DNA of 64,000 nucleotides from an uncultured Colwellia sp. (GTDB lineage Bacteria > Pseudomonadota > Gammaproteobacteria > Enterobacterales > Alteromonadaceae), in NCBI GenBank assembly GCA_913062815.1, contig CAJXWZ010000020.1, positions 39,772 to 103,771 on the forward strand, written 5' to 3'. The position numbers and the translations under genes were made by a program. Positions within the stretch are counted from its first letter, which is position 1, and every line of letters starts with the position of its first letter. Below are positions 44,716-54,116 of this stretch, piece by piece. The notes below the pieces were generated by a model that saw only the letters and a program-made list of their open reading frames with translations, did no database searches and was not told the origin of the DNA.

Positions 44716-45387
44716 ATGAAATTTAATCATTTAATTGTAAGTACTTTTGTTTTTTTGTGTGCAGTTTCTAGTATAGCGAGTCGTGCGCAAGATTGTGGAA
44801 GTGCTTTTGATGTCAAAGTGGGCCCATGGGATTACACTGACCCTTTTAACCATTCAAAAGAATCTACAACCAGTGCAAGATTTGACTCTAAAATCGATAT
44901 TGTTGAAAGTGTCCATTTTACACCAGACGTACAACAGCTAATCCGTGGAGCGACAGGTAAAGAAGTTTTACCTGATATTTCATATACCTTACTTAAAATC
45001 CCTAATCATCATAAAGCACTATATACATTGATTAAGTATGATCAACAAGTAAAAGGAGTGATGCCGCAAAAAGGTTTTAAGAATACTCAAAGTGTTAGTT
45101 GCTATATCAAAAGAGCCCTAGAATTTAAGCCTAGTGACGCCACTATCCATTATTTATATGGCATCTACTTTCATTTCAATAAAAAATATAAGCATGCTCT
45201 CAAGCAGTTTATGATTGCCGATAAAAAATTAGATTCACCTGAGCTTGATTATAACATTGGCTTAGCTTTTTTTGCAGAAGAGAATTATGAAAAAGCTCAA
45301 GAATACGCAATCAAAGCATACGCAGGAAAATTTCAATTGAATGGGCTTCGTAATAAATTAAAAACTAAGGGTATAATTTTAGATTAA
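44716..45387 (+). CDS. Exported TPR-like protein
   Basis: A 223-residue protein with a signal peptide (FNHLIVSTFVFLCAVSSIAS, cleavage near SRA) and a mature part that ends in three to four TPR-like helical pairs (ATIHYLYGIYFHFNKKYKHALKQF, ELDYNIGLAFFAEENYEKAQEYA). The N-terminal mature region has a Cys early (DCGSAF) and another at CYIKRAL, and the segment GPWDYTDPFNH. GAGGGAAT precedes the ATG. Proteins of this form sit in some XrtA loci next to the flippase genes; function is not known. It may be a periplasmic adaptor. It heads the second plus-strand EPS run. Confidence 0.75.
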   Translation: MKFNHLIVSTFVFLCAVSSIASRAQDCGSAFDVKVGPWDYTDPFNHSKESTTSARFDSKIDIVESVHFTPDVQQLIRGATGKEVLPDISYTLLKIPNHHKALYTLIKYDQQVKGVMPQKGFKNTQSVSCYIKRALEFKPSDATIHYLYGIYFHFNKKYKHALKQFMIADKKLDSPELDYNIGLAFFAEENYEKAQEYAIKAYAGKFQLNGLRNKLKTKGIILD

Positions 45388-45492
45388 TACTTCAGCTTTA
45401 GAGTTATTTGCTTTATGTTTAAATAAAACAAAAATAATCAGTAAAGATCAACGGACCTAGGTGTGTTGACGTAATTAATTGGATGTAATTAA

Positions 45493-46494
45493 GTGAAAGA
45501 AACAAATCGATATTTAATGATATCAGGTGGTTGTTTAAGACAAAATGGTTATGAATTAGGTGAAGGGAAATACTATGATCAAGCGAAATTAATTAAACTT
45601 GATTTATCAACCGGAGTTTTTTCAACGCTATTATCTAAAAAAGGGGGGGGCGAAAATTATCCTCAAGATCATCCTAATCAGCAATATACCGCTGCGTGTT
45701 TAGAATACGATATTTTATGGCTACCGACTGATACCGAAATATTCAAATATCAACTACCTAGTTTTGAGTTGTTAGTCACATATTCTTATCCGTGTTTTCA
45801 TAATATTCACTCGGTACATATATTTGGCGATGAGCTTGTAGTAACTTCTACAGGTATCGATAATGTCATCAAGCTCAATAAACATAGCGGTGAAATAAAC
45901 GCTGTACTTAATACTCAGGGTAAAGACCCTTGGCATAGGTTTGATCCTGAATTTGATTATCGACTAATTCACTCAACTCGGCCACACGATAACCACCCTA
46001 ATTTTGTCTTTAGTTTAAACGATGAGCTTTGGGTGACTCGTTGTAAACAAGAAGATGCGGTTAAATTGTCTGATGTCAGTCAAAAAATAGATATTTCAGG
46101 CACGGATGTCATCAGTGTACATGATGGCATTGTTTGGCAAAACAAAGTGGTTTTTACCCGAGTTGATGGTTTTCTCGTTGTATGCGATCCCAAAAATAAA
46201 AAACCTGTTGAGCAAATTGATCCCTTTAAACAGACTCGAAATCGGCCAGTAGGCTGGTGTAGAGGTCTTCATATTGATGGCGATATTTTTTATATTGGTT
46301 ATTCCAAAGTCAGGCAAACCAAGCTCAAATCTAAGATCAAATTCTTAACTCAAGGAAATTTTAAGTATAAAGGTAGCAATAATGCATTAGTGGTGGCCTA
46401 TAACATGGCGACACGAGAAGTTGAAAATGTATTTGAAACTCCTGATGGCACCCTTGATGCTATTTATGGGATCTTACCGTATCAATATGAATAA
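45493..46494 (+). CDS. Beta-propeller-like protein of unknown function
   Basis: A 333-residue protein I do not recognise as a named family. It has repeated short beta-strand units typical of a propeller (KLIKLDLSTGVFSTLL, EIFKYQLPSFELLVTYSYP, NVIKLNKHSGEINAVL, VVCDPKNKKPVEQI), and His-rich turns in SVHIFGDE and THSTRPHDNHP-like segments. There is no signal peptide, so it is probably cytoplasmic. The frame starts with GTG at 45493; an internal ATG at 45517 is an alternative. The next gene, the flippase, starts 8 bp inside this one, so the two are translationally coupled and may work together. A regulator or sugar-binding role is possible but unsupported. Confidence 0.7.
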   Translation: MKETNRYLMISGGCLRQNGYELGEGKYYDQAKLIKLDLSTGVFSTLLSKKGGGENYPQDHPNQQYTAACLEYDILWLPTDTEIFKYQLPSFELLVTYSYPCFHNIHSVHIFGDELVVTSTGIDNVIKLNKHSGEINAVLNTQGKDPWHRFDPEFDYRLIHSTRPHDNHPNFVFSLNDELWVTRCKQEDAVKLSDVSQKIDISGTDVISVHDGIVWQNKVVFTRVDGFLVVCDPKNKKPVEQIDPFKQTRNRPVGWCRGLHIDGDIFYIGYSKVRQTKLKSKIKFLTQGNFKYKGSNNALVVAYNMATREVENVFETPDGTLDAIYGILPYQYE

Positions 46495-47968
46495 AGGTGC
46501 AGAAACTAATGTGGTAAAAAGCATTGGTTGGACAGTCGCTTCGAAATGGAGCTCTAAATTAATAGGTATGGTTAATACCATTATATTAGCCCGCCTACTT
46601 GCTCCTGAAGATTTTGGCATAGTGGCTATGGCGACCATCATTTTAGCTATGTTAGATGCCATGACTCAAGTGGGGGTCAATCTTTATATCTTTCGTCAAA
46701 AAGGAGATGATCCTCGATTATTCAATACTGCGTGGACAGTCAATATTATTCAAGGATTAGTGATCGCACTGATAGTGGTACTTGCTGCTCCTGCCGTTGC
46801 TGGATTTTTTGGCGAAGCAGCGGTATTGAATATAATTTACTGTTTGGCGGCGACAAAACTGATTCAAGGCTTTCAAAATGTTGGTGTGCTGATAGCGCAA
46901 AAGCAGTTGAAATTTCACATTGATTTTTATGTCACGCTCACTACCAGAGTATCCTACTTAGTGGTTACGCTGAGCTTAGCTATTTGGTTGAAAAGTTATT
47001 GGGCGATTGTTTTTGGTCAAATGACGTCGGTTCTCATTGGGGTTTGTTCGAGTTACTTCTTCCATTCATACCGGCCAAAATTTCAACTCTACAATTGGCG
47101 ACCTTTGTATCATTATTCTTTATCAACCATACCTTTAAGCCTTGGCAGATATTTTAATAATAATTCTGATTCAGCCATCGTTGGTAAATTTACCTCAGCA
47201 CACTTTCTCGGGGGTTATCATGTTGTTTCTAACTTGGCGGGTTTATTTACCAAAGAACTACTAATGCCAGTTATTCGAGGACTCATCCCTAATTTGTCCC
47301 GATTAAAAGACCAAGCTGACTTTGATAAAACCTATCGATTGACGCTGGCTTTAGCTGTTTATGCTTTTTTACCTATAGGTATTGGTTTGTCAATGGTGTC
47401 GACTGAATTAATTCATGTCTTGCTCGGAGACCAGTGGTTGAACTTTGCCAATATATTGGCTTGGTTAAGTATTTATATGATGATAAATGGTATTTTAATG
47501 TTCGCGAGCGAACAAATATTGGTGATTATGAACAAAGAATACCTTTCTAATCGCTTAATGTGGTATCGAAATATGGTATTGTTTAGCACACTTGGCGTGA
47601 TTTATTATTTAGATGATTATCACCAATTACCATTTGCTTTAGTGGTTTCGACACTTTTTACTTTACCCATTATTTTGTGGACTATAGCAACAGTTTTTAA
47701 GCGTTCAATAGGATTTTTTATTGTTATGTGGTGGCCTGCCATTATAAGTTGTGGCTTAATGGCGGCAGTATTATATTTTGTTCCATTTAGTGACGACATT
47801 TTCCCCTTGTTATTATTAGGTTTAAAAATTGCAACAGGACTAGTTATATATTTAGTTTCGGTGTTAGGGCTATTTATCATCAGAGGATATCCCGAGCACT
47901 CACCAGAAGCATTATTAATTAGTAAAGCACCACTTATTAAGCGATTAACCATATTGAAAAAAGCTTAA
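46487..47968 (+). CDS. Oligosaccharide flippase (Wzx, PST family)
   Basis: A 493-residue polytopic membrane protein of the polysaccharide transporter/MATE-like group, with about 12-14 helices. The typical N-terminal SIGWTVASKWSSKLIGMVNTIILARLLAPEDFGIVAMA is present. It moves the lipid-linked repeat unit across the inner membrane. I chose ATG 46487, which overlaps the previous stop by 8 bp; the longer frame from 46421 adds 22 hydrophobic residues encoded inside the preceding gene and is less likely. It is the only Wzx candidate in the window and completes a Wzx/Wzy/Wzz route with the polymerase at 35614 and chain-length protein at 17356. Confidence 0.9.
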   Translation: MNKGAETNVVKSIGWTVASKWSSKLIGMVNTIILARLLAPEDFGIVAMATIILAMLDAMTQVGVNLYIFRQKGDDPRLFNTAWTVNIIQGLVIALIVVLAAPAVAGFFGEAAVLNIIYCLAATKLIQGFQNVGVLIAQKQLKFHIDFYVTLTTRVSYLVVTLSLAIWLKSYWAIVFGQMTSVLIGVCSSYFFHSYRPKFQLYNWRPLYHYSLSTIPLSLGRYFNNNSDSAIVGKFTSAHFLGGYHVVSNLAGLFTKELLMPVIRGLIPNLSRLKDQADFDKTYRLTLALAVYAFLPIGIGLSMVSTELIHVLLGDQWLNFANILAWLSIYMMINGILMFASEQILVIMNKEYLSNRLMWYRNMVLFSTLGVIYYLDDYHQLPFALVVSTLFTLPIILWTIATVFKRSIGFFIVMWWPAIISCGLMAAVLYFVPFSDDIFPLLLLGLKIATGLVIYLVSVLGLFIIRGYPEHSPEALLISKAPLIKRLTILKKA

Positions 47969-48026
47969 CTTTATAGAACCAATTTTAGTGGTAGAGAAGA
48001 TAAATAAAAAAGATTGAAAATCTGGG

Positions 48027-49793
48027 ATGATGAATACAATGGAAATAAATAAATCGGACAATAAGGCAATAAGTACACATGAGAAAATAACATTTGAAAT
48101 CGGAGGTAGAAAGGGAAATCTTCTTATTTCAAAAGATCAGTGTGATACCTATTTTGGTAAAAATCATACCATTCACTTAATCGGTAATGCTCGTGCATAC
48201 TCAAAAGATAACTTATTGACAGCAAAAGATATTCATGATGATTTCAAAGGTGATGTCGAGCAACTCTATGCAAGGCTATCGGGCCGTTTTATCATGGTTA
48301 TTAACGATCATGAAAATGAACAAATGTCGGTTTTTAATGATCATATGGGCAGTATGCCATTTTACTACCTCTGCTCAGAAAATGAGTTGTTGATCAGTCC
48401 GACTTTAAACTATATTAAGCAGGAATCAGCTCAAACATTAGCGCTTTCTTCGCAAGCATTGTTTCATTATTGCTATTTTCATTGTATACCGGCTCCAACC
48501 ACAATCTATGAGGGAGTAAATAAACTCTCTCCAGCAGAGCATCTACTGATTAAACATTCAACAGTGGTCAGCAAAGGCACTTTATATTGTCCTGAGTTTC
48601 AAACGGAAAATGCAGAACCTTCATTAGAAGAACAATGTTTGTCAGAAATAGAAACGGCTGTATCACGAAGTCTCTCTGACAATTGTGGGGCATTTTTAAG
48701 TGGCGGGTTAGACAGTTCAACAGTGGCAGGTATGTTAGCCAAATTATCTGATTCAGCTAAAACCTATTCAGTTGGTTTTAAAGAACCGGGTTACGATGAA
48801 ACTGAATATGCATTACTGACGGCGAAACACTTCGGTACAGATCATGATGCTGCTTATCTTGAACCAGAATATATCAGTGAAAACTTTAAACTTGTCGCTT
48901 CAAGTTTTGATGAACCTTTTGGTAATTCATCGGCCTTAGCAGCCTATTTTTGTGCGAGTTATGCCAAAAGTAAGGGCATAAATTCCTTATTAGCGGGTGA
49001 TGGTGGTGATGAATTATTTGCTGGCAATAGCCGTTATGCGAAACAAAAGTTTTTTTTCCCGTATGAAGGCTTGCCTGGTTTTATTAAAGCCGGGTTAAAA
49101 TTAGCTTTTGTTCGTTCACCTTTAGCCAAAGTGCCAGGTTTTAGCAAAGTATGTAGTTATATCAATCAGGCAGAGAACCCTCTTCCTGATAGATTACAAG
49201 CGTATAACTTTTTACATCGTTTTCCTCCCAGTGAAATATTTACACAAGAATTTTTAGCGAATGTCGATACTAAGCAGCCGCTAAATCAACTACGTGAACG
49301 TTATAAAAGTGCTAAAGCACAATCGCCGATTGATAACATGCTTTATATGGATTGGAAGTTTACCCTCGCTGATAATGATTTGATTAAAGTATCAAAAATG
49401 TGTGAATTAGCAGGGGTAGATGTCAAATTCCCTCTTTTAGAAAAAGAGTTGGTTGATTTTAGTTGTAAAGTACCGGCAAATGTTAAGTTGCCTGGGCAAA
49501 AATTAAGAGATTTTTTTAAACAAGCGACGCGCAACTTTTTAGCACCTGCCACGCTAAGTAAATCCAAGCATGGCTTTGGTTTGCCTTTTGGTCGTTGGAT
49601 GAAAAGTACGCCATCTTTGGTTGAAGTGACAGAGCAAGCATTAACTAATCTTAAATCGCGCAATATTGTCAAAGCCGAATTTATAGACAAAGCGCTGACC
49701 ATGCAATCTGAAGAACATTCTGCCTATTATGGAGAATTGATTTGGATTTTGGCCGTGATGGAGTTATGGCTAGAAAGTAGAGAAACAGCTTAA
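48027..49793 (+). CDS. Asparagine-synthetase-like protein lacking the glutaminase cysteine
   Basis: A 588-residue homologue of asparagine synthetase. The synthetase half is intact: PP-loop SGGLDSST at 225-232, AGDGGDELFAGNSRYA and KFPLLEKELVDFS. The N-terminal half keeps the fold (GRFIMVINDHENEQMSVFNDHMGSMPFYY) but starts MMNTMEINKSDN, so Cys2 is absent and glutamine cannot be hydrolysed in the normal way. In this it resembles beta-lactam synthetase and other ATP-dependent amide-forming enzymes, which condense without ammonia from glutamine. It may join a carboxyl group to an amine on a sugar or peptide. It is the third member of this superfamily in the locus, after those at 26005 and 27896. 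Confidence 0.82.
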   Translation: MMNTMEINKSDNKAISTHEKITFEIGGRKGNLLISKDQCDTYFGKNHTIHLIGNARAYSKDNLLTAKDIHDDFKGDVEQLYARLSGRFIMVINDHENEQMSVFNDHMGSMPFYYLCSENELLISPTLNYIKQESAQTLALSSQALFHYCYFHCIPAPTTIYEGVNKLSPAEHLLIKHSTVVSKGTLYCPEFQTENAEPSLEEQCLSEIETAVSRSLSDNCGAFLSGGLDSSTVAGMLAKLSDSAKTYSVGFKEPGYDETEYALLTAKHFGTDHDAAYLEPEYISENFKLVASSFDEPFGNSSALAAYFCASYAKSKGINSLLAGDGGDELFAGNSRYAKQKFFFPYEGLPGFIKAGLKLAFVRSPLAKVPGFSKVCSYINQAENPLPDRLQAYNFLHRFPPSEIFTQEFLANVDTKQPLNQLRERYKSAKAQSPIDNMLYMDWKFTLADNDLIKVSKMCELAGVDVKFPLLEKELVDFSCKVPANVKLPGQKLRDFFKQATRNFLAPATLSKSKHGFGLPFGRWMKSTPSLVEVTEQALTNLKSRNIVKAEFIDKALTMQSEEHSAYYGELIWILAVMELWLESRETA

Positions 49794-49794
49794 T

Positions 49795-50742
49795 ATGCTT
49801 CATTTTATTCTTAAACTGTTGTCGAGCTGCATTAGTCGAAACAAATTGGTAATTTTAAATTTTCATCAAGTACTCGAAAATAATGATGTTTTACGACCTG
49901 GGGAACCAAATAAAGAGAAGTTTGACTGGCAAATGGCGTTACTCAAAACGTATTACAAGCCAATGTCTATCTCATATGCGTTAAATTTATTAGGACAAGG
50001 AAAGTTGCCGACAAACAGTGTTTGTATTACTTTTGATGATGGCTATTTAAACAATTACACCGTGGCTTTACCCCTGCTCAAAAAACACAATATACCTGCA
50101 ACCGTTTTTGTGGCAAGTGCCTTTAGTCACGGTGAAAATATGTGGAATGATCGCATTATTGATTTATTTGCCAGTTTCAAAGGGGAAGAAATTGATTTGT
50201 CTGCTGCGGGATTAGGGAAAGTGGTGATAAAAGAACATGAGATAAAATATCAAACCGCATGGCAAACAGTGTTAGCGTTGAAATACTTTCCTATTAATGA
50301 CCGACTGTCCAAGGTGAAACAACTCTATCAAGATAATGGCAATATTCATGAGACGCGAAAAATGATGTTGCCTGAAGAGATTCTTGCCATGTCAGAAGCG
50401 GGGATTGAAATTGCGTCACACACACACAATCATCCGATTATAAAAGACCTTACTGAAAAGGAGTTGTTAGCAGAGATATTAACCAATAAAAATTTACTTG
50501 AGCAATGGACGGGAAAAGCCGTAACTGGTTTCGCTTATCCAAATGGTAAAACGGGTATTGATTTTAATGAAAAGGCATTTAATGTCTTGGCGACTTTAGG
50601 CATAAAGTATGCGGTTACCACTCAATGGGGGTTTTCAACGCCGACCTCTGAGCAATATACTCTAAAACGATTCACCCCTTGGGATGACAAACCTTGGAAG
50701 TTTCATCTTCGCATGCTGTTGAATTTAATAAGAAACAAATAA
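49795..50742 (+). CDS. Polysaccharide deacetylase (NodB domain)
   Basis: A 315-residue CE4-type protein. Metal and catalytic motifs: CITFDDGYLNN with Asp81-Asp82, PATVFVAS, and IASHTHNHP with His209 and His213, the classical SHTxxH. The FAYPNGK segment is the usual third motif. It has no clear signal peptide (a mildly hydrophobic N-terminus only), like the other deacetylase at 21408. It differs from both other NodB-like proteins here, so it may act on a different sugar. It starts one base after the previous stop. Confidence 0.88.
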   Translation: MLHFILKLLSSCISRNKLVILNFHQVLENNDVLRPGEPNKEKFDWQMALLKTYYKPMSISYALNLLGQGKLPTNSVCITFDDGYLNNYTVALPLLKKHNIPATVFVASAFSHGENMWNDRIIDLFASFKGEEIDLSAAGLGKVVIKEHEIKYQTAWQTVLALKYFPINDRLSKVKQLYQDNGNIHETRKMMLPEEILAMSEAGIEIASHTHNHPIIKDLTEKELLAEILTNKNLLEQWTGKAVTGFAYPNGKTGIDFNEKAFNVLATLGIKYAVTTQWGFSTPTSEQYTLKRFTPWDDKPWKFHLRMLLNLIRNK

Positions 50743-50756
50743 TAAAAGTCCAGGAT

Positions 50757-53045
50757 ATGAAAAATTCAAACAATCTACCTATCGCTTTAGTTATTGGCTT
50801 ATGTAGCCATGGTTTAGCAATGACTCGTGCTTTACGTCAATGCGATATTGAAGTTCATGCTTTTGAAGCCAATCCACTATTGCCAGGTGCACTGACAAAT
50901 TCGGCAAAAATTCATTATGTAAATAGTGTTAAAACCGATAAATTAGTTAATGATTTACTTGCCTTTAGAAAAAAAATCCCACAAGAACGTGACATTATTT
51001 TGTTTCCTACCAATGACAATAACGTTAAAATTATTGGTCATCATGTTGACATGTTGTCAGAGAATTTTCTCTTAAGTTGGAAGAGTTGTGCTGGCGATGT
51101 GTTATCTCTTTTGTTAAAAACTAATATAGAACAGCGCTGTCTCGAGCAAAATATTAATTATCCTCAATCTTTTACTTTAGACAGTTTAGAAAATGTTGGT
51201 GAAGCAGTTATTCGTTTTGAATTTCCAGTTATTATTAAACCTGTACATCCTCAATCGAGTTTTAAAGCCTTAAAATGTGATACACCAGAGGCGTTGAAAA
51301 GTGTCGCAGAAAAATATCAAAGAGATTTTCCTCTATTAGTTCAACATTGGATCACTGGTACCGATACCGACTTATATTTTGGAGCATTATTTTTAGATAA
51401 CGGGAAAGTGATTTCAAGGTTTACTGGTAACAAGCTAGAGTCTTATCCCAAAGCGATGGGGCAAACAACTGTAGCAATTACTTCTGATCATCCTGAAATC
51501 CTTCCTTTAACAGAGAAGTTTTTTACTGGTTTGAACATGTCAGGTCCGGTGTCTGTAGAGTTTAAACGTGATCATTTAGGACGGTTTTGGGTAATCGAAC
51601 CTACCGTAGGCCGGACCGACTTTTGGTTTGGCTTATGTTTTGATGCGGGCTGTAACTTATTACGTAATGAATATCAACTAAGTGCTGGTTTACCCTACAG
51701 TGATGAAAGTGAAGTAAAAGATACTATTTGGTTTGATAGTGAACGAGACATTACCGCTTATGCGCGTAATATTATCTATAGCATTCCTTGGTTTGGTAAG
51801 GGGTATCGTACTTCATTTTCTTACTTTAAGCCATACGATACAAGGCCTGCAAAAAGAGCTATCAAAAAAACCATCAGCAGAGTGAGTACCTCGATATTAA
51901 GTAAAATAGGGTTGAAGATTAAAAAGGGTAAAACAGTCACAGAACACGTCAAAATTTACAGTGACATTACCTCCTTACCGATTGAAGCAACAAATTTATT
52001 GAAAATAGCGCAAGCTAAAAATATATTTTTAGGTCATGCTTGGTACGAAAACTTTTGTCAACATGTCGCCAATTTAAAAGGTGGGGTACGGTTTTATTGT
52101 TTATTAAATAATGAGAATGAAACCGTTGCGGTATTGCCAATGTGGCTGAAAAAAGAAAAAGAATTTGGTCTATCGGTCAACCGTTTATCAAGTCTTACTA
52201 ATTATTATTCACCGATGTTTGATTTAGCATATAACGAAAAGGTGATTTCAAAAAGCGCAGCATTTGGACAACTTTTAAGTGTGATGAAGACCGAAGAAGA
52301 TGTTTGGCATATGATTGATATCTTTCCAATTACCGAGGACTTAAAAGAGGCGTTAGTCTTCGCTGCTAAAGAAAAGCATTTACTCGCTTTTCCTTATCAT
52401 ATGACGAAAAATTATTACCAGCCAATTACCAAGAGTTACCTTGATTATTTTAAGGAACGTCCCAGTATAGTTAAAAATACGCTAAAACGTAAAATTAAAA
52501 AGCTGTCGAAGCTCGATAGCTGGTCAATAGACATCTATTCTGATCTTGAAGACTTAGATGAATTATTGCCTATTTATCATAAAATTTACCATGATAGTTG
52601 GAAAGTTGATGAGCCATATCCTGAATTTATTAATGGCTTGGTAAAATTATCTGCAACTCATGGTTGGTTACGAATAGGGTTGTTAAAAGTTAATGGCTCG
52701 CCAATTGCTGTACAGTTTTGGCTATTGGCCAATAATACGGCTTTCATCTACAAATTAGCTTATATAAATGATTTCCAAAAATATTCACCTGGATCAATAT
52801 TAACTAATTATCTACTTGAGCATGTGATTGATGTTGATAAAATAGACGTTATTGATTACCTTACCGGTAGCGACTCTTATAAATCAGATTGGATGGATCA
52901 TTCGCGGGAATTATTTGGTGTACAGATCATCAATTATCGTAGCTTTTCTGGGGGCTTGTTATATTTACGTAATATATTCTCAGACGGCCGAAAAAAATTA
53001 CTCAATATATATAGTCAAAATACGGATGATAAAAATGTTAGATAA
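50757..53045 (+). CDS. ATP-grasp / FemAB-like acyltransferase fusion protein
   Basis: A 762-residue two-part protein. The N-terminal ~400 residues are an ATP-grasp enzyme (ALVIGLCSHGLAMTRAL, FPVIIKPVHPQSSFKA, LVQHWITGTDTDLYFGA, VEFKRDHLGRFWVIEPTVGR). The C-terminal ~330 residues are a GNAT/FemAB-like (BioF2-type) acyltransferase, ending in GSPIAVQFWLLANNTAFIYKLAYI and LTGSDSYKSDW. Such a fusion would activate a carboxylate and transfer or condense it in one polypeptide. ATG 50757 is 14 bases after the previous stop with CAGG before it; the longer frame from 50694 overlaps the upstream gene and is rejected. The stop overlaps the next start by 11 bp. Substrates are unknown. Confidence 0.82.
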   Translation: MKNSNNLPIALVIGLCSHGLAMTRALRQCDIEVHAFEANPLLPGALTNSAKIHYVNSVKTDKLVNDLLAFRKKIPQERDIILFPTNDNNVKIIGHHVDMLSENFLLSWKSCAGDVLSLLLKTNIEQRCLEQNINYPQSFTLDSLENVGEAVIRFEFPVIIKPVHPQSSFKALKCDTPEALKSVAEKYQRDFPLLVQHWITGTDTDLYFGALFLDNGKVISRFTGNKLESYPKAMGQTTVAITSDHPEILPLTEKFFTGLNMSGPVSVEFKRDHLGRFWVIEPTVGRTDFWFGLCFDAGCNLLRNEYQLSAGLPYSDESEVKDTIWFDSERDITAYARNIIYSIPWFGKGYRTSFSYFKPYDTRPAKRAIKKTISRVSTSILSKIGLKIKKGKTVTEHVKIYSDITSLPIEATNLLKIAQAKNIFLGHAWYENFCQHVANLKGGVRFYCLLNNENETVAVLPMWLKKEKEFGLSVNRLSSLTNYYSPMFDLAYNEKVISKSAAFGQLLSVMKTEEDVWHMIDIFPITEDLKEALVFAAKEKHLLAFPYHMTKNYYQPITKSYLDYFKERPSIVKNTLKRKIKKLSKLDSWSIDIYSDLEDLDELLPIYHKIYHDSWKVDEPYPEFINGLVKLSATHGWLRIGLLKVNGSPIAVQFWLLANNTAFIYKLAYINDFQKYSPGSILTNYLLEHVIDVDKIDVIDYLTGSDSYKSDWMDHSRELFGVQIINYRSFSGGLLYLRNIFSDGRKKLLNIYSQNTDDKNVR

Positions 53046-53277
53046 AGAAGTTATAGCCTTGGTTGCAGAATGTTTACAAGTAGAAGATAGTGAACAATGG
53101 GACGATCGTACTGAACTATTGGGTAGTATTCCTGAATTAGACTCCATGGCGATAGTGACCATTATTACTACTATGGAAGAAAATTACGGATTTACCATTG
53201 ACGATGATGAAATCAGTGCAGAAGTATTTGAAACTGTGGGTGCATTGACTGAATTTGTAAAAGAAAAACTAGCGTAA
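53035..53277 (+). CDS. Acyl carrier protein
   Basis: An 80-residue acidic protein with the four-helix carrier fold and the phosphopantetheine attachment serine in ELDSMAIV (Ser42 by count). The start is ATG 53035, which overlaps the end of the ATP-grasp fusion gene by 11 bp; the longer frame from 52852 is a shadow of that gene. In XrtA loci an ACP usually occurs with a dedicated AMP-forming ligase, a PLP decarboxylase and two hydrolases. Here the two hydrolases follow directly, but the standard ligase and decarboxylase were not seen. The PaaK-like enzyme at 36901 or the ATP-grasp fusion may load it; that is inference. Confidence 0.88.
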   Translation: MLDKEVIALVAECLQVEDSEQWDDRTELLGSIPELDSMAIVTIITTMEENYGFTIDDDEISAEVFETVGALTEFVKEKLA

Positions 53278-53281
53278 ACTT

Positions 53282-54100
53282 ATGCAAGCACAATTTATTT
53301 CTTCAGTAGATAAAAAAATTTTCACCCTTTATTTTCCTGGGGAGACAAGCGTACGCACGAAGAAAGCGGTTTTATTAATTCCTCCATTTGCTGAGGAAAT
53401 GAATAAAAGCCGTAAAATGTTTACTGAACTCGCCAAAAGAATGTCACTACAAGGTGTTGATGTTTTACTGTTTGATTTTTACGGCACAGGAGACAGTGAA
53501 GGCGATTTTTCTCAAGCGACTATTGCGCTGTGGCGAGAAAATGTTAGTACTTGTTATCAATGGTTAAAGCAGCAAGGTGATGTTGAAAATATTGATATTG
53601 TCGCGCTTAGAGCAGGCTCGCTCCTCGCTATTGACTTTGTAAGTTCGTCGTCGCAATTAAACATCAATAAATTGATCTTATGGCAACCAGTGTTTAATGG
53701 CAAACAATTTATCGGACAATTTTTTCGCTTGAGACTTGCTGCTAGCATGATGGAAAATGGTGATAAAAAGGAATCATTGCAATCGTTGAAGCAACAACTT
53801 AACGATGAGGGTTTTATTGAAATAGCCGGTTATCGTTTATCTCAAACGTTGGTAGAGGAATTTGAAGGGTTAAATTTTACAACAAGTGATAAACTCTCAG
53901 TTGAAAAAATTGAATGGCTTGAGGTTGGAATGCCACCTAGAACTGATTTACTACCCATTAGTCAAAAAATCATTACTGCTTGGCAGGATAAAACACAACT
54001 AGTTGCTTCACATTTTATCCAAGGTAGCACATTTTGGCAAACTCAAGAAATTACCCTGTCAGAAGCTTTATTGCGAAAAACACTCAGCTTTTACTCTTAA
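53282..54100 (+). CDS. Hydrolase 2, exosortase A system-associated (alpha/beta fold)
   Basis: A 272-residue alpha/beta hydrolase fold protein (TIGR03101 type) with LLIPPFAEEMNKSRKMF and LLFDFYGTGDSEGDFS, typical of this family. The position of the nucleophile reads ALRAGS, so Arg110 stands where Ser is expected in GxSxG. I think this is normal for the group, which would make it a non-classical or non-catalytic member. It is probably cytoplasmic. It follows the acyl carrier protein gene by 4 bp and precedes hydrolase 1, a standard pair in XrtA loci. Confidence 0.88.
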   Translation: MQAQFISSVDKKIFTLYFPGETSVRTKKAVLLIPPFAEEMNKSRKMFTELAKRMSLQGVDVLLFDFYGTGDSEGDFSQATIALWRENVSTCYQWLKQQGDVENIDIVALRAGSLLAIDFVSSSSQLNINKLILWQPVFNGKQFIGQFFRLRLAASMMENGDKKESLQSLKQQLNDEGFIEIAGYRLSQTLVEEFEGLNFTTSDKLSVEKIEWLEVGMPPRTDLLPISQKIITAWQDKTQLVASHFIQGSTFWQTQEITLSEALLRKTLSFYS

Positions 54101-54116
54101 TTCATATGACGCAGAC

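Noticed and set aside
46421..46486. Upstream ATG for the flippase, adding 22 residues
   Set aside because: It lies inside the propeller gene and adds an odd hydrophobic leader; ATG 46487 gives the usual Wzx N-terminus.
52852..53034. Longer open frame ahead of the acyl carrier protein
   Set aside because: It is an out-of-frame shadow of the ATP-grasp fusion gene; an 80-residue ACP is the normal length.
54003..54116. Longer open frame ahead of hydrolase 1
   Set aside because: It overlaps the end of hydrolase 2, and the family starts at the later ATG.
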